A stretch of DNA of 64,000 nt from Lentisphaerota bacterium (GCA_018676675.1 JABHEG010000028.1:62001-126000), one strand, 5' to 3'; positions 1 through 9,347 are shown, numbered from the stretch's first letter. Translations and numbers: made by a program. Notes: generated from the letters alone by a model not told the origin.

Positions 1-4
1 TGAG

Positions 5-673
5 TCAGTCTCTTCCCGGGACAACGTGGAACATCACCGCACACCAGTGACAGATGCTCCCCGCCAGCACGAACAGGTGCCAGATACCGTGAGCGAAAGG
101 GATGCGCTCCATCACGTAGAACAAGACGCCAACCGTGTAGGCGAGTCCTCCACTCACCAGCAGCGCCCGGCCTCCCAAAGGCAGGACCGCAAACAGCGGC
201 CGAATCGCCAAGACGATCAGCCACCCCATGCCGAGGTAGATCGGCAGTGACACCAGCTCGAAGCGCCGCGCGATTGTTGTCTCGCAGATGATCCCTACAA
301 CACACAGCCCCCAGATGGTCCCGAACAGTGACCACCCCCACCCTCCCCTCAGAGTCACAAGCGTGAATGGTGTGTACGTTCCGGCGATCAGCAGGAAGAT
401 GGAGGAGTGGTCGAGGATCCGGAATACGCGTTTGGCCTTACCTTTCCGCGCCAAGTGGTAGAGCATCGAGAAGTTGAAGAGCAGCACGATCGTTGTTCCA
501 TAGATACTGCAGCTCACCACATGCCATGCCGTACCCCGCAATGCGGCGAACACCACGAGCAGAACCAATCCGGCGATGCCGACAACCAGTCCCAGTCCGT
601 GAGTGAACGCATTCACGAGTTCCTCACGTCGCGACTGCTCGGGAGATTCTTCCGGCGTGCTGTTCGGGGGCAT
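5..673 (-). CDS. Hemolysin III / PAQR-family integral membrane protein
   Basis: A 222-residue polytopic membrane protein of the YqfA/hemolysin III (PAQR-like) family. The first 20 residues are polar and cytosolic, then about seven hydrophobic segments follow. The family hallmarks are visible: an early N-A-F-T-H-G segment near residue 22, a Y-H-L motif near 71, an H-S-S-I-F-L-L-I-A-G-T-Y-T-P stretch near 89-102, and a C-terminal H-G-I-W-H...H-W pattern near 195-208 that supplies the conserved metal-binding histidines. Length is normal for the family. The biochemical role is not settled; metal-dependent membrane hydrolase activity is suspected from the eukaryotic relatives. No strong ribosome binding site precedes the ATG. 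It follows the SGNH hydrolase gene on the same strand after 94 bp, so it may be the last gene of that unit, but the function does not obviously fit. Confidence 0.9.
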   Translation of the reverse strand: MPPNSTPEESPEQSRREELVNAFTHGLGLVVGIAGLVLLVVFAALRGTAWHVVSCSIYGTTIVLLFNFSMLYHLARKGKAKRVFRILDHSSIFLLIAGTYTPFTLVTLRGGWGWSLFGTIWGLCVVGIICETTIARRFELVSLPIYLGMGWLIVLAIRPLFAVLPLGGRALLVSGGLAYTVGVLFYVMERIPFAHGIWHLFVLAGSICHWCAVMFHVVPGRD

Positions 674-767
674 TCTGGTACGTTTCGCTATCGGCTATAC
701 GGGGTTCGTGGAGTGGTCTTTCGCAGGACGGCTGCCCGAACCGCGCACCGGCTTCGACTGAGGAAGG

Positions 768-3083
768 CTACGGGCGGGAATCGTAGGCATACAGCCCCAA
801 GACCTTCACGCTCTTCCCGACCGCCTGCAACGTCACGTGCTGCAGGCCCGGCTTAAGGTCTCGGATGCCACGGCGGTTCTCCATGAAGTGACGTTCCCCT
901 TCGTTGTCAGTAAATGGGGCATTGCAGGGCTGCAGAAGCCGTTCTTCCCCACTCACAGTCACACGGAGTGTTCCGCCTTCCGGCTGGTCAACGTAGGCCA
1001 CCGCCAGGTCCGTTGCTTCGACGACAATGCTCAGGGATTGCCCAGGGCCGAGAGTGATCACCCGATCACCGTAGGGAGCCCCCCATTCTGAGCTCCAGGC
1101 AACGGGCGCCGCCACATCTCCTGACGTGGTCCACTCCTTGCCCCCGACCGGGAAGTGCATGCGTTTGTCGCAGACCTTGCAGTCGAGAGCTGCAACCGTG
1201 ACGACTTCTTCGCCCTGTCCAACGAGCTCGAGAATGTGTCGGTCTCCCAACGACAGACGGCCATGTACGAACGACGAATTCCTCGCGTCACGTGACTTCA
1301 TCTGACGCCCGTTCCCGGCCGGTCCCTTCTTGACCGGGGTTCCATCGATCGTGACGGTCATCCACTTGTCGTGGCCATCAGAACACCAGAGATTGAACGC
1401 CGTGTCGTCGATGACCATGCGTGGTCCGCGGATCCGCGGGTTCGGAGCTGTGTAGGTCACCACATCGCCTTCCCATCCGTAGCTATAGGGATTCATACGT
1501 GGCGGGAGTCGACGCTGTGGTTCAAAGGGCAGGAGCGGCGCAGCTATCTCGAACATCTGCTCCAACTGTCTGAACCAGATGGTGTGGGCTCCGGCCTGGG
1601 GGTGCCCACCGTCGGGGCACAGTGCATAGTGGTTGCACCAGTCGGCCAGCAGCGCAGAAACCGTTGGGATGGTGTTAATGAAGGGAATCCCGTAGTAGTC
1701 GCACAGCTCGCGGCGTTTGGGGATCGGAGGGATGTTGCCGTCGCCGGCGCTTCTGTGCCATTGGCAGAACAGGAATTCGACATCCGGGAAGCGTTTCTGG
1801 AACCAGCGGATCGCTCCTTCATAGACCGCGATGCCATCCGGCGAATCGATGCGTTCGTTGTGCCCGTGCCCGAAGACAACCAGGTCTGGAGCTGGCCTCT
1901 TGCTGTCAGTGAACAGCTCTGGATAGAGTTGCTCCCACGTCTTTCCCCTCGGGTGACCATTCGCCGGTCCGGGGGGCCATTCAAGGGCCGTGTAGACGTC
2001 GAAGCCGCTATGCGATTCCCCGATGGAAGATCCACCGCACGACATGGCGTTGATGAACACGTCGTCAACGCTCAAATTAAACTTGCGCATGAGTTCGCGG
2101 TGCAGACGTCCCGTGTACTTGACGTACTGTTTCGCTGCTCCGATGTAATCCGCGAACTCCGGGCGGCCCACTTCTTCCGCACTGAAATTCCCCTTCCACA
2201 GGGGGCGTTTGTAAGTCGGACTCGTGGGGACTTCGTCATAGATGTACAGGCGAGGATTCGCGTCTCCTGTATCAATGCTGGAGCCGAGGGCGAGGATGTG
2301 GATCGGCTCCCCGCGCATCAACTTCCCAACCGTGCGGGGGAGCTTGCGGTAGTGCTGGGGAACGGGGCGCCCTGGAGCGAACTCCGCAATCGTGGCAGTT
2401 CCTTCTGCCAGCACCGGAGCGCAAACCGACACCGTCCCTGTTGCGGCACTGTTCGTGAACTCCACCAGGACGGCGACGGAGTTGCTGTACGTCCCCGAGC
2501 TCTTCCGTTGCTTCTCGAATGCTGTGGTCAGTTCAAGCCCCTCGAGCGTCAGGGATACGTCTCCTTCGTGGCCCGGGGCCGTTTTCTCCTGGTGTGGGCC
2601 ACGGACCAGCTCACCCCTGCCATGTTGGCTGAACGTGCGGTTATCGTTGCAGCCGAAGTTTTTTGGGTTCCACTCCCCATCTGCGCTCTCGATCCGCAGG
2701 AGGGTCAGTCGCGCCGTCAGGCGTCCGCCGCCCGACTGGTGAGCCCTCGCCGCAACCGTGAGGACATCGCCTGGTCGACATCCCAACTCCGGCAGTGTGT
2801 TGAACTGGTACAGGCGTTTCCCCGGGGCGATCGCCACAATGCCCACAACCCCATCAACCTCGGCGCGATCGTCTGCCTGCACTACAGGCCGCACCGTGAT
2901 GTCGCCCCACGCATCGGTGTTCCAGCAGGCCACATTGTGCGATGTTTCTCCACCCGGACGACCGGACGCATCGCGCGGCTGGAAACGGAACTCCGCGTTC
3001 CGAAGCAGATTTGCGGACTCCGCAAGCGCACTTCCCGCAGTCACCATGGCGAGCAAGCTCCAGGTAAGTTGTTTTCTGTTCAC
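768..3083 (-). CDS. Secreted SGNH/GDSL-like hydrolase
   Basis: A 771-residue exported protein. I choose the GTG at 3083 because it is preceded by GAGG seven bases upstream and gives a clean signal peptide (basic N-R-K, hydrophobic core, A-L-A cleavage near residue 20); an upstream GTG at 3104 overlaps the previous stop codon. After about 260 residues of beta-rich sequence comes an SGNH hydrolase fold: block I is L-A-L-G-S-S-I-D-T-G-D, block III is G-H-G-H-N-E, and block V is D-G-G-H-P-Q with the expected Asp/His. Such enzymes usually deacetylate or de-esterify polysaccharides. The C-terminal 200 residues look like a carbohydrate-binding beta-sandwich. It lies 17 bp behind the heparinase-like gene and is almost certainly co-transcribed, so both probably act on the same acylated or sulfated glycan. 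Substrate is unknown. Confidence 0.8.
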   Translation of the reverse strand: MNRKQLTWSLLAMVTAGSALAESANLLRNAEFRFQPRDASGRPGGETSHNVACWNTDAWGDITVRPVVQADDRAEVDGVVGIVAIAPGKRLYQFNTLPELGCRPGDVLTVAARAHQSGGGRLTARLTLLRIESADGEWNPKNFGCNDNRTFSQHGRGELVRGPHQEKTAPGHEGDVSLTLEGLELTTAFEKQRKSSGTYSNSVAVLVEFTNSAATGTVSVCAPVLAEGTATIAEFAPGRPVPQHYRKLPRTVGKLMRGEPIHILALGSSIDTGDANPRLYIYDEVPTSPTYKRPLWKGNFSAEEVGRPEFADYIGAAKQYVKYTGRLHRELMRKFNLSVDDVFINAMSCGGSSIGESHSGFDVYTALEWPPGPANGHPRGKTWEQLYPELFTDSKRPAPDLVVFGHGHNERIDSPDGIAVYEGAIRWFQKRFPDVEFLFCQWHRSAGDGNIPPIPKRRELCDYYGIPFINTIPTVSALLADWCNHYALCPDGGHPQAGAHTIWFRQLEQMFEIAAPLLPFEPQRRLPPRMNPYSYGWEGDVVTYTAPNPRIRGPRMVIDDTAFNLWCSDGHDKWMTVTIDGTPVKKGPAGNGRQMKSRDARNSSFVHGRLSLGDRHILELVGQGEEVVTVAALDCKVCDKRMHFPVGGKEWTTSGDVAAPVAWSSEWGAPYGDRVITLGPGQSLSIVVEATDLAVAYVDQPEGGTLRVTVSGEERLLQPCNAPFTDNEGERHFMENRRGIRDLKPGLQHVTLQAVGKSVKVLGLYAYDSRP

Positions 3084-3100
3084 GTGTGGACCTCGTTTTA

Positions 3101-6100
3101 TCACTTGTGCATGGGGCCGAACTCCAGATCATCAATCCAGGCTACCTGGTTCTCGGCCGTTGGCGTTTCGAAGACACAGTGCAAGCGCACAAGGCCCGGC
3201 CGGAGTTCGACCTCGTGGCGGTACTCGACCCACTCATTACCCGGTTTGATGCCCACATGGAATCCACCTGCGGAGTCCCATGCGTTCACACCCGCACCCG
3301 GGCCGGTAGCCTTGGCTTTGAAACGGAGAACATAAAGGCCGGCTTCATCCAGCTCGATCCGGCGGCTGTAAAGTCGGATTCGGCTGTTTTCGCTGAAAAG
3401 CTTGAGGCAATGCGTTCCTGAGGCCGCGTCTTCGTCACTCCAGTGCGGGAAGCTGAGGTCTGTGTTGCCGAAGTGGCGCACCCACCAGCCGCGTGGTTGG
3501 AAACCTGGCGTGCCCACCTCAAAGCCACCGTTTTGCACGAGGTTAATGATCCTGCCTCGGTGGGATTTGACCAGCTCGGCTCTCAGCTCTCTAATCGGCC
3601 GATCCCCCTGCGAGCGCACAATCAGGCGACTGCCTTTGCGGAGAACGCAGTTCGGGCTGTTGGAGGTCAGCTCAGGATCCCATCGATCTCGAACGAGGAT
3701 CACGCTTGCCTCCGGGACCGAACTGAAGCGGTAGAGCCCGGGCTCACGGGGTGTCACCCGCCCGAAGTCAAAGGTCTCACCCACCGCATTCGACGTTCTT
3801 TCCAGGGGGATTGCCATGGTCCCGGCAGAATCCTGAATCTTGAGCTCGACGGGGGCCTGCCCTTCCGCAGGCACAATCGGGTTCGCGACAAACTCCCCGG
3901 TCTGAGGTGTGGCTGAGTGGACGAGTTGAACACCATCTGACTTGAGATTCCGCGCCCTGACGAAGAACGCCTGCGTCGGGGGTGCATCCGCTTTTCCTCG
4001 AACCAGGCAGACGCACTCGCCCTCGGTGGCGCGGGTATCGCCGGTCGAGAAGCTGACCTCATAGCGTTGCTCCCCAATCGAGAACGCGAGCGCCACACTC
4101 TCAGCCGTCTCATGGAGGAGTTTCAGGCCCTGGATCGCTGGGCCCCGGGATGCGTGGAATGGCTCCATGACCGTGAGGAAGGTGAGGCCCTTCCGAGGCT
4201 TGAGCGTCTCGCTCCAACAGGTCCACATTTCGGGAAAGGCCTCTGTGTATCGGGACTTCAGCGGATGTGCTCGTTCGTTGTTCTGGCGGTAGGACAGGTT
4301 GCCCGGGAGCAGGTGGGTAGCCCGCAGGATGACATCGCGCTCGCGGATCTCCACCTGCTGCTTCGCGGGGGCGATGGCCATTTTCCCAAACGCGTTGATC
4401 TGCCAACTGTAGGTGGCCGGCTCCGGTGCAAGCAGCTGGTCGAGGACGATGAACACGCGCGGACGAATGAACAGGATTCGCCGCGTGAAGCGCTCGAGCT
4501 GCTCGCCGTAGGCTCCGCCTGCTTCCCCCACCAGATAGCTGAAACCATGCGTATTCGCAAAGCGCTCGATTCGGCCCTGATACTGGATCCCGCGCAGCTG
4601 CCCCTTGCCGTTCACGAGGATCGTGTTGTGGGACTTGGAGGCGCGGCATATTTCTCTGTGATATGCATCTCCGTAATAGCCGTAATAGCCTTTGTCGATG
4701 GCAAGGATTTCGCCGAAAGCATGGATGACGAAGCTGTTCTGGTCCTCGTGGCAGTGGCTGTGTGACCCCCAGGGACTGCTTTTGAAGAAGAGCCGTGCAC
4801 TCGAATCGTCCCAAAATCGGTCATAGAGGGCAGCCCACCCGACATCTCGGAAGACCGCGGCCTGGGGAATGTCCACGGGCGGCTTTTCGGGGAGGGTCTC
4901 ATTGCTCATGTACCAGAGGGGCTGCTTGAGTCCACCATCGACGCGATTGGCCCACCACTTCACGTAGCGGTCACCGTAGACCGAGGCCAGGAAATTCGCT
5001 CCATCCCGGTCGTTGCTGTTTCCGGTCATGGGCGTGTGCAGAGCAAAGCTGTCCCCGAAATGGTCCCACCAGTAGTCCATGTTCATGCAGTAAAGCCAGA
5101 AGCGCCCGGCATTGCGGAAGCGCGGTTTCTGCAGCAGATCGATCCGGGTAGCGGTCCGGAGCGCTGCTGCGCACTGAACCATGCCATGCCACTTGTAGTT
5201 GTAGTAGTGTCCCTCGGAATAGCCTCCATCGTTCTTTCCCCAGGCCAATCGGTTCACATACTGTGGGATGAGGTAGGCGAGCCATGTCCGGGCCTCGGGG
5301 AGATCTCCGGCCACGGCCAGGGCCGTGGTGAGCAGCTCGTGCATGTCCTGTTGGGCATGGGACGCCTGGTACTTCCGATGGATCCGGACGACGTAACGCA
5401 GTTTGCGGTAGGCCGCATCTCCATGGAACGCGATGGCCGCACACACCCGCGATCGCTCCTCAGCCGACAGCACAGGATAGAGATAGTCGTAGCAGACAGC
5501 CAAGCGTTTGAGGCCGTACTCATAGCAGTGCACGGTGTCGTGGTGGGCCCGTTCCTTCTGGTGGGCGTCGACCCTGAAGTTGGCCTGCCAAAGGAGCCGG
5601 TGTCTTGCGGACTCCGCAGACGCCGGGGAGCCCGTGATCAGATAGTGCATGGCGAGCTTCTGGGTGGTGACAGAGGCGTTCTCCAGTGTGCCGGGGCTGA
5701 CTTCGGGAGTGTGAAGTGCCCCCTCCGTCGTGAGCCAGAACGCCTGTCCACGACGCTTCGGCTGCGGGGGAAGCGCTCCGCCCGTCTTCGGCGAATCAGG
5801 CACTTTCCCTGCCTGCCCCATAGCCGTTCTTTCAAGATCGGTGAACGCTGACTTAGCTCTCGACGCTTGCCGGCCACGGAATGCGTTCAGCGTCTCAGGG
5901 GTGACATAGATGCGAGGGTGCTTCGGGAGCTCCGCCATGATCGTGTCGAGGGGCGGAAGAGCAAAGGGGATCGATTTGGGCGTCACCGCAAACCGGCGCG
6001 TGGGGCTCCAGTTGGAGAGGTCTCCCTCGGCGTGCACAGTCCGGTACCGCCAGAACCATGTTCCGGGAGCAAGTTCGGCACTGTGGTTGTACATCGGCAG

Positions 6101-6376
6101 TTCGAGGCCCTCGACGGTGATGGGCCGAGTCAACTGCGCGTCCTGAGCCAGCTGAACGGTGTATGTCTCTGCCTTCGAGTCGTACCAGAAGACCATGGGC
6201 GGGGGATTGGTTACGGCAATCGCGTTGTCGGCGGGCGCGATGGGATGGATCAGCCGGTCCTGCGGGGAGGTCTCGACGTCGAATGCAGAGCCGATGGCTC
6301 CCCCGAGCACGACCATGAGCAGTCTGCGGAGCGACCGTGCTTCGATGCCTGAAAGCAATCGGGTCGCTGTGCTCAT
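3101..6376 (-). CDS. Heparinase II/III-like polysaccharide lyase with DUF4962 and C-terminal binding domain
   Basis: A 1091-residue exported protein. The ATG at 6376 is preferred over an upstream ATG because GGGAGG sits five bases before it and it opens a signal peptide (basic R-S-L-R-R, hydrophobic L-L-M-V-V-L-G-G-A). Residues about 30-150 form an Ig-like DUF4962-type N-terminal domain (N-P-P-P-M-V-F-W-Y, W-F-W-R-Y). A long alpha-toroid region follows (H-Y-Y-N-Y-K-W-H-G-M near residue 400), then a heparinase II/III core around 540-620 with S-H-S-H-C-H-E-D-Q-N-S and H-N-T-I-L-V-N-G, the usual active-site signatures. The last 150 residues begin L-V-Q-N-G-G-F-E and look like a CBM4/9-type carbohydrate-binding domain. 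It is the first gene of a two-gene unit with the SGNH hydrolase. The likely job is uronic-acid polysaccharide breakdown in the periplasm or outside the cell. Confidence 0.85.
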   Translation of the reverse strand: MSTATRLLSGIEARSLRRLLMVVLGGAIGSAFDVETSPQDRLIHPIAPADNAIAVTNPPPMVFWYDSKAETYTVQLAQDAQLTRPITVEGLELPMYNHSAELAPGTWFWRYRTVHAEGDLSNWSPTRRFAVTPKSIPFALPPLDTIMAELPKHPRIYVTPETLNAFRGRQASRAKSAFTDLERTAMGQAGKVPDSPKTGGALPPQPKRRGQAFWLTTEGALHTPEVSPGTLENASVTTQKLAMHYLITGSPASAESARHRLLWQANFRVDAHQKERAHHDTVHCYEYGLKRLAVCYDYLYPVLSAEERSRVCAAIAFHGDAAYRKLRYVVRIHRKYQASHAQQDMHELLTTALAVAGDLPEARTWLAYLIPQYVNRLAWGKNDGGYSEGHYYNYKWHGMVQCAAALRTATRIDLLQKPRFRNAGRFWLYCMNMDYWWDHFGDSFALHTPMTGNSNDRDGANFLASVYGDRYVKWWANRVDGGLKQPLWYMSNETLPEKPPVDIPQAAVFRDVGWAALYDRFWDDSSARLFFKSSPWGSHSHCHEDQNSFVIHAFGEILAIDKGYYGYYGDAYHREICRASKSHNTILVNGKGQLRGIQYQGRIERFANTHGFSYLVGEAGGAYGEQLERFTRRILFIRPRVFIVLDQLLAPEPATYSWQINAFGKMAIAPAKQQVEIRERDVILRATHLLPGNLSYRQNNERAHPLKSRYTEAFPEMWTCWSETLKPRKGLTFLTVMEPFHASRGPAIQGLKLLHETAESVALAFSIGEQRYEVSFSTGDTRATEGECVCLVRGKADAPPTQAFFVRARNLKSDGVQLVHSATPQTGEFVANPIVPAEGQAPVELKIQDSAGTMAIPLERTSNAVGETFDFGRVTPREPGLYRFSSVPEASVILVRDRWDPELTSNSPNCVLRKGSRLIVRSQGDRPIRELRAELVKSHRGRIINLVQNGGFEVGTPGFQPRGWWVRHFGNTDLSFPHWSDEDAASGTHCLKLFSENSRIRLYSRRIELDEAGLYVLRFKAKATGPGAGVNAWDSAGGFHVGIKPGNEWVEYRHEVELRPGLVRLHCVFETPTAENQVAWIDDLEFGPMHK

Positions 6377-6574
6377 TGCCACCTCCCGAAGATCCGGCCG
6401 ACTGTGATTCATGGACACCACTCTTCGCGCTTCGCCACCGAGGACAGACTGGGTATATTACAGCCGCGCCTGGCAATTGGAACTGCAACCGCTTCGGAAG
6501 CCGCGCCTTCCGCAAGCGCCCATCGGTGACCCGTCGGTGCCGGACATTGTCGAATACACTACGGAGAGTCGAGA

Positions 6575-8170
6575 ATGAGCGTTCGAGTACGTTTTGCCCC
6601 TTCGCCCACCGGACAGGTCCACATCGGCAACATCCGCACAGGCATCTTCGACTGGCTCTTCGCCCGCCACGAAGGCGGAGCGTTTCTTGTCCGCGTCGAG
6701 GATACCGATCTGGAGCGGTCCACACCTGAGGCCATCAAAGCCCTGTTCGAGGTCATGGACTGGCTGGGCATTGACTACGACGACGAGCCGCTTTACCAGA
6801 CCAGCCAGCTCGAGACTCACCTGGCGGCGGCCACGAAACTCCTCGCGGCCGGAGATGCGTACCGTTCAGCCAAAGGCGGAGCAGGCGAGGCAACTGTGTT
6901 CCGGATTCCGTGGGACGCGGAGGCCGTTCCCGGGGTGTCGGTCGTGGGACCTGTTGAGCTGGTCGTGCATCCCGATGTGCCGGTCGTATTGAATCACGAG
7001 GGGATTAGCTATGCTCAGGTCTCGAGGAAGGGCAAACCCATGCCGCAGGTCGCCTGTCTGGCGGGGTTCAAAGACTTGGAGATCAGCGATGCCGATGGGA
7101 CTGTGCTGTTCACGCTGAACGACAGCATCCAGGGCATCCTTGCCGGTGATGAGGCGTTCGAGATCCCCGGGGCTACGACGTTCCGCTTCACTCGTCGCCA
7201 GGTTGCTTACGACGACATCGTGAAAGGCCGCCTCGCCAAGCCCCTGGACAGCATGAAGGATCAGGTCATCGTGCGGAGTAATGGTTCGCCCATCTTCCAT
7301 CTTGCCAATGTCTGTGATGACGTCACTCAGGGGATCACGCACATTGTTCGCGGTGATGATCACGTTGAGAACACCTACCGCCACATCTTCCTGTTCGCTG
7401 CCCTGGGCGCAACGCCTCCCAAGTACGGCCACCTCCCGATGATTGTCAATCAACAGGGAAAGCCCTATAGCAAGCGCGATGGCGATGCGTTTGTTGGCGA
7501 TTTCCGCGCCAAAGGCTACCTGCCACAGGCCCTTTTCAACTACTTGACCTTGCTTGGCTGGTCCCCGGGGGATGATCGTGAGAAGATGTCTCGAGACGAG
7601 ATCGTCGACGCGTTCACACTTGATCGGGTGCAGCATGCCTCTGCTCAGATGGATCTGAGGAAGTTGCTCAATCTGAATGGCCAGTACATGGCGGAAATCC
7701 CTCTGGACGAGTTCATCTCCGGGTGTCGTGAGGCTCTGGCAGAGGCAGACTGGGCCATGCAGGCGGACGCCGCCTATTTTGCGCAGGTCGCTGAGCTCAT
7801 GCAGACACGCACGAAGCTGTTCACTGATGCCGCATCGTGGCAGTGCTTGTTCGTTGATATTCCCGAGTACGAGGCCAAAGGCTGCCGGAAGTTCCTGCAG
7901 AAGCCGGGAGTCAAAGGTGCTCTTGAGGCGTTGGTGGGAGCCTTGGCAGACACGACGTTCACGGTTGACACGCTTGAGGCCGCCATCCAGGCCGTCACTG
8001 AGAGTGCGGGGTTCGCACCCGGCAAACTCAACCAGGCGATCCGCGTCGCCATCACCGGCTGCACCGTCGGAGCCGGCATCTACGAGACCATGGAACTCCT
8101 CGGCAAGGACCGCTCGCTGGCCAGGCTTCAGTACGCGATCGGGAATTGCAGCGACGCCCCCGCCCAGTAG
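6575..8170 (+). CDS. gltX: Glutamyl-tRNA synthetase, atypical middle domain
   Basis: Charges tRNA-Glu (possibly also tRNA-Gln) with glutamate. The 531-residue class I synthetase has the N-terminal F-A-P-S-P-T-G and a HIGH-type motif H-I-G-N at residues 16-19, the V-E-D-T-D-L-E-R signature at 41-48, V-R-G-D-D-H near 258-263, and a KMSKS-type loop P-Y-S-K-R at 297-301. The anticodon-binding helical domain follows. The start has GGAGAG seven bases upstream. Odd: between G-D-A-Y near residue 95 and the A-Y-D-D-I-V-K-G-R-L strand near 211, the usual zinc-binding or zinc-domain remnant is absent, and about 95 residues of unfamiliar sequence (roughly 112-208) stand in place of the stem-contact segment. 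The reading frame is open and protein-like throughout, so I do not think it is a frameshift. It is transcribed divergently from the lyase gene. Confidence 0.95.
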   Translation: MSVRVRFAPSPTGQVHIGNIRTGIFDWLFARHEGGAFLVRVEDTDLERSTPEAIKALFEVMDWLGIDYDDEPLYQTSQLETHLAAATKLLAAGDAYRSAKGGAGEATVFRIPWDAEAVPGVSVVGPVELVVHPDVPVVLNHEGISYAQVSRKGKPMPQVACLAGFKDLEISDADGTVLFTLNDSIQGILAGDEAFEIPGATTFRFTRRQVAYDDIVKGRLAKPLDSMKDQVIVRSNGSPIFHLANVCDDVTQGITHIVRGDDHVENTYRHIFLFAALGATPPKYGHLPMIVNQQGKPYSKRDGDAFVGDFRAKGYLPQALFNYLTLLGWSPGDDREKMSRDEIVDAFTLDRVQHASAQMDLRKLLNLNGQYMAEIPLDEFISGCREALAEADWAMQADAAYFAQVAELMQTRTKLFTDAASWQCLFVDIPEYEAKGCRKFLQKPGVKGALEALVGALADTTFTVDTLEAAIQAVTESAGFAPGKLNQAIRVAITGCTVGAGIYETMELLGKDRSLARLQYAIGNCSDAPAQ

Positions 8171-8206
8171 AGGAGAATGGCGCTAAGAAAAGGGCAATCG
8201 GGGCAT

Positions 8207-8258
8207 GGCAGCCCCTCCCACGTTGGCTGTACCTGACCTCAATGTGGGAGGCGGTGCC
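8207..8258. repeat. Inverted repeat in the gltX downstream spacer
   Basis: CCTCCCACGTTG at 8214-8225 faces CAATGTGGGAGG at 8240-8251 with one mismatch over 12 bp, 14 bases of loop, and further GGCA/TGCC pairing outside (8207-8210 with 8255-8258). It lies 36 bp after the gltX stop, between convergent genes, so it could act as a bidirectional terminator, but there is no T-run. It sits next to another palindromic element, which favours a small dispersed repeat. Confidence 0.55.
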
Positions 8259-8275
8259 AAGCGGCGTGCTTTTCT

Positions 8276-8338
8276 GTAGCTCCGCTCTCCGGGCGGAGTT
8301 CTTCTTTCATGAAGCCGCCGCTCAGAGTGCGGCGCTAC
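8276..8338. repeat. Compact multi-hairpin palindromic element
   Basis: Sixty-three bases can fold as a branched cruciform. GTAGC at 8276-8280 pairs with GCTAC at 8334-8338 (its innermost C and G can instead extend the inner hairpins), and it encloses three hairpins: CTCCGC/GCGGAG (8280-8285 with 8293-8298), CTTC/GAAG (8301-8304 with 8311-8314), and CGCCGC/GCGGCG (8316-8321 with 8329-8334). No protein-coding signal is present. The design resembles REP-like or MITE-like intergenic elements; no second copy was found in this window. Confidence 0.5.
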
Positions 8339-8356
8339 GTCGAACACCCGTTGCTG

Positions 8357-9322
8357 TCACCGCGGCATTTTCCAGGGCTTCTTCTTGCGGAACTTGCTCT
8401 CGAACTTGTTCTCGAGCTTGCCTTGTTCCTCCAGATGAATCATGCAGGCCCGGACGCAACCGGACGCGCCTTCCAGGGCTCTGGAGTACATGTAGACAGG
8501 CTCCAGCTTGTGGCGTTGCGCCCGCCCCACATCTTCTGCGAACTCCGCCTTGTCATGGTCGGTGACGGCAAAGGGATTGTGTTGACTGTTGCCGCCGCAG
8601 AAGCCTGTTCCGCAGCGCTTCATGTCAATATCCGCCCACTCGATATCCTCACCGGCAACATGCACTTTGACCGTCTTGTGCTTGGGGATCGCGCCGAATG
8701 TGCAGGCCTTCACACAGTCCATGCACTTGTCGCAGAGCGTGCCCGGTTTGATGACCGGATCCGGTTCGAGTTCAGCGGTTGTCAGAATGAAGGCGAGGCG
8801 TTGACGCGGTCCGAACTGGGGGGTCAGGAACATCTTGCTGTAGCCGATTTCGCCCAGGCCAGCAACGTATGCGGCAATTCGCATGTGCGGGAAGACGTCC
8901 GGGGCAGGTTTGTCCGGGGAGACGGGATTGCTTCGGGCCGGATTGTACTTCGCCGTCTTCTCGGGGTCTCGGCCGGAGCCGTCGGAGTTGCCCCAGGGGA
9001 AGTTGTTGGGCACGGGCAAGGCGTCGTGCCCGTGGTCTTCGAGGAGTTTCCCCACGTGCCAAAGCACGAGGGGCTGATAGATGTAATTGATGCCGGCATA
9101 CCCCATGGCTGAGTAAGCGGTGAAAAACGTACCCTCCTCGATACCGCGGAACAGGCCGCGGTAGTGTCGGAAGGCCATGGCAACAATGGACTTTGCGCCC
9201 GGCATCATCTGCCGGATATCCATCTGCCTGGGGGCTCCCTCGTAGCGATCGAGAGACCCGATCCCCACGGCATCCGCCCCTTGTGCTTTGGCTTCTTTCT
9301 TGATCAGTTCAGACGTCAGCAT
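8357..9322 (-). CDS. QueG-like 4Fe-4S protein, copy 2 of tandem pair
   Basis: A 321-residue soluble iron-sulfur protein of the epoxyqueuosine-reductase/reductive-dehalogenase-like family. The ATG at 9322 has GGAGGG eight bases upstream; a longer reading to 9355 lacks this. The N-terminal region carries the family pattern G-A-D-A-V-G-I-G-S-L-D-R-Y-E-G. A four-cysteine cluster motif C-D-K-C-M-D-C-V-K-A-C lies near residues 203-213. Further cysteines occur in C-G-T-G-F-C near 243 and in G-C-V-R-A-C near 289, but no second complete ferredoxin motif is visible, unlike canonical QueG, which has two. The tail is strongly basic. It lies 25 bp behind its paralogue and the two are very probably co-transcribed. 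It may be a redox enzyme using a corrinoid or an electron-transfer partner; the substrate cannot be read from sequence. Distinct from true QueG by length and cysteine layout. Confidence 0.75.
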   Translation of the reverse strand: MLTSELIKKEAKAQGADAVGIGSLDRYEGAPRQMDIRQMMPGAKSIVAMAFRHYRGLFRGIEEGTFFTAYSAMGYAGINYIYQPLVLWHVGKLLEDHGHDALPVPNNFPWGNSDGSGRDPEKTAKYNPARSNPVSPDKPAPDVFPHMRIAAYVAGLGEIGYSKMFLTPQFGPRQRLAFILTTAELEPDPVIKPGTLCDKCMDCVKACTFGAIPKHKTVKVHVAGEDIEWADIDMKRCGTGFCGGNSQHNPFAVTDHDKAEFAEDVGRAQRHKLEPVYMYSRALEGASGCVRACMIHLEEQGKLENKFESKFRKKKPWKMPR

Positions 9323-9347
9323 AGTGGATTCCCTCCGAGATTGGACG

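Noticed and set aside
1371..3335. Long open frame of about 650 codons on the plus strand opposite the SGNH hydrolase gene
   Set aside because: Antisense to a gene with clear SGNH motifs, signal peptide and ribosome binding site. High GC content leaves long stop-free antisense frames; composition is Arg/Pro-rich and no family is recognisable.
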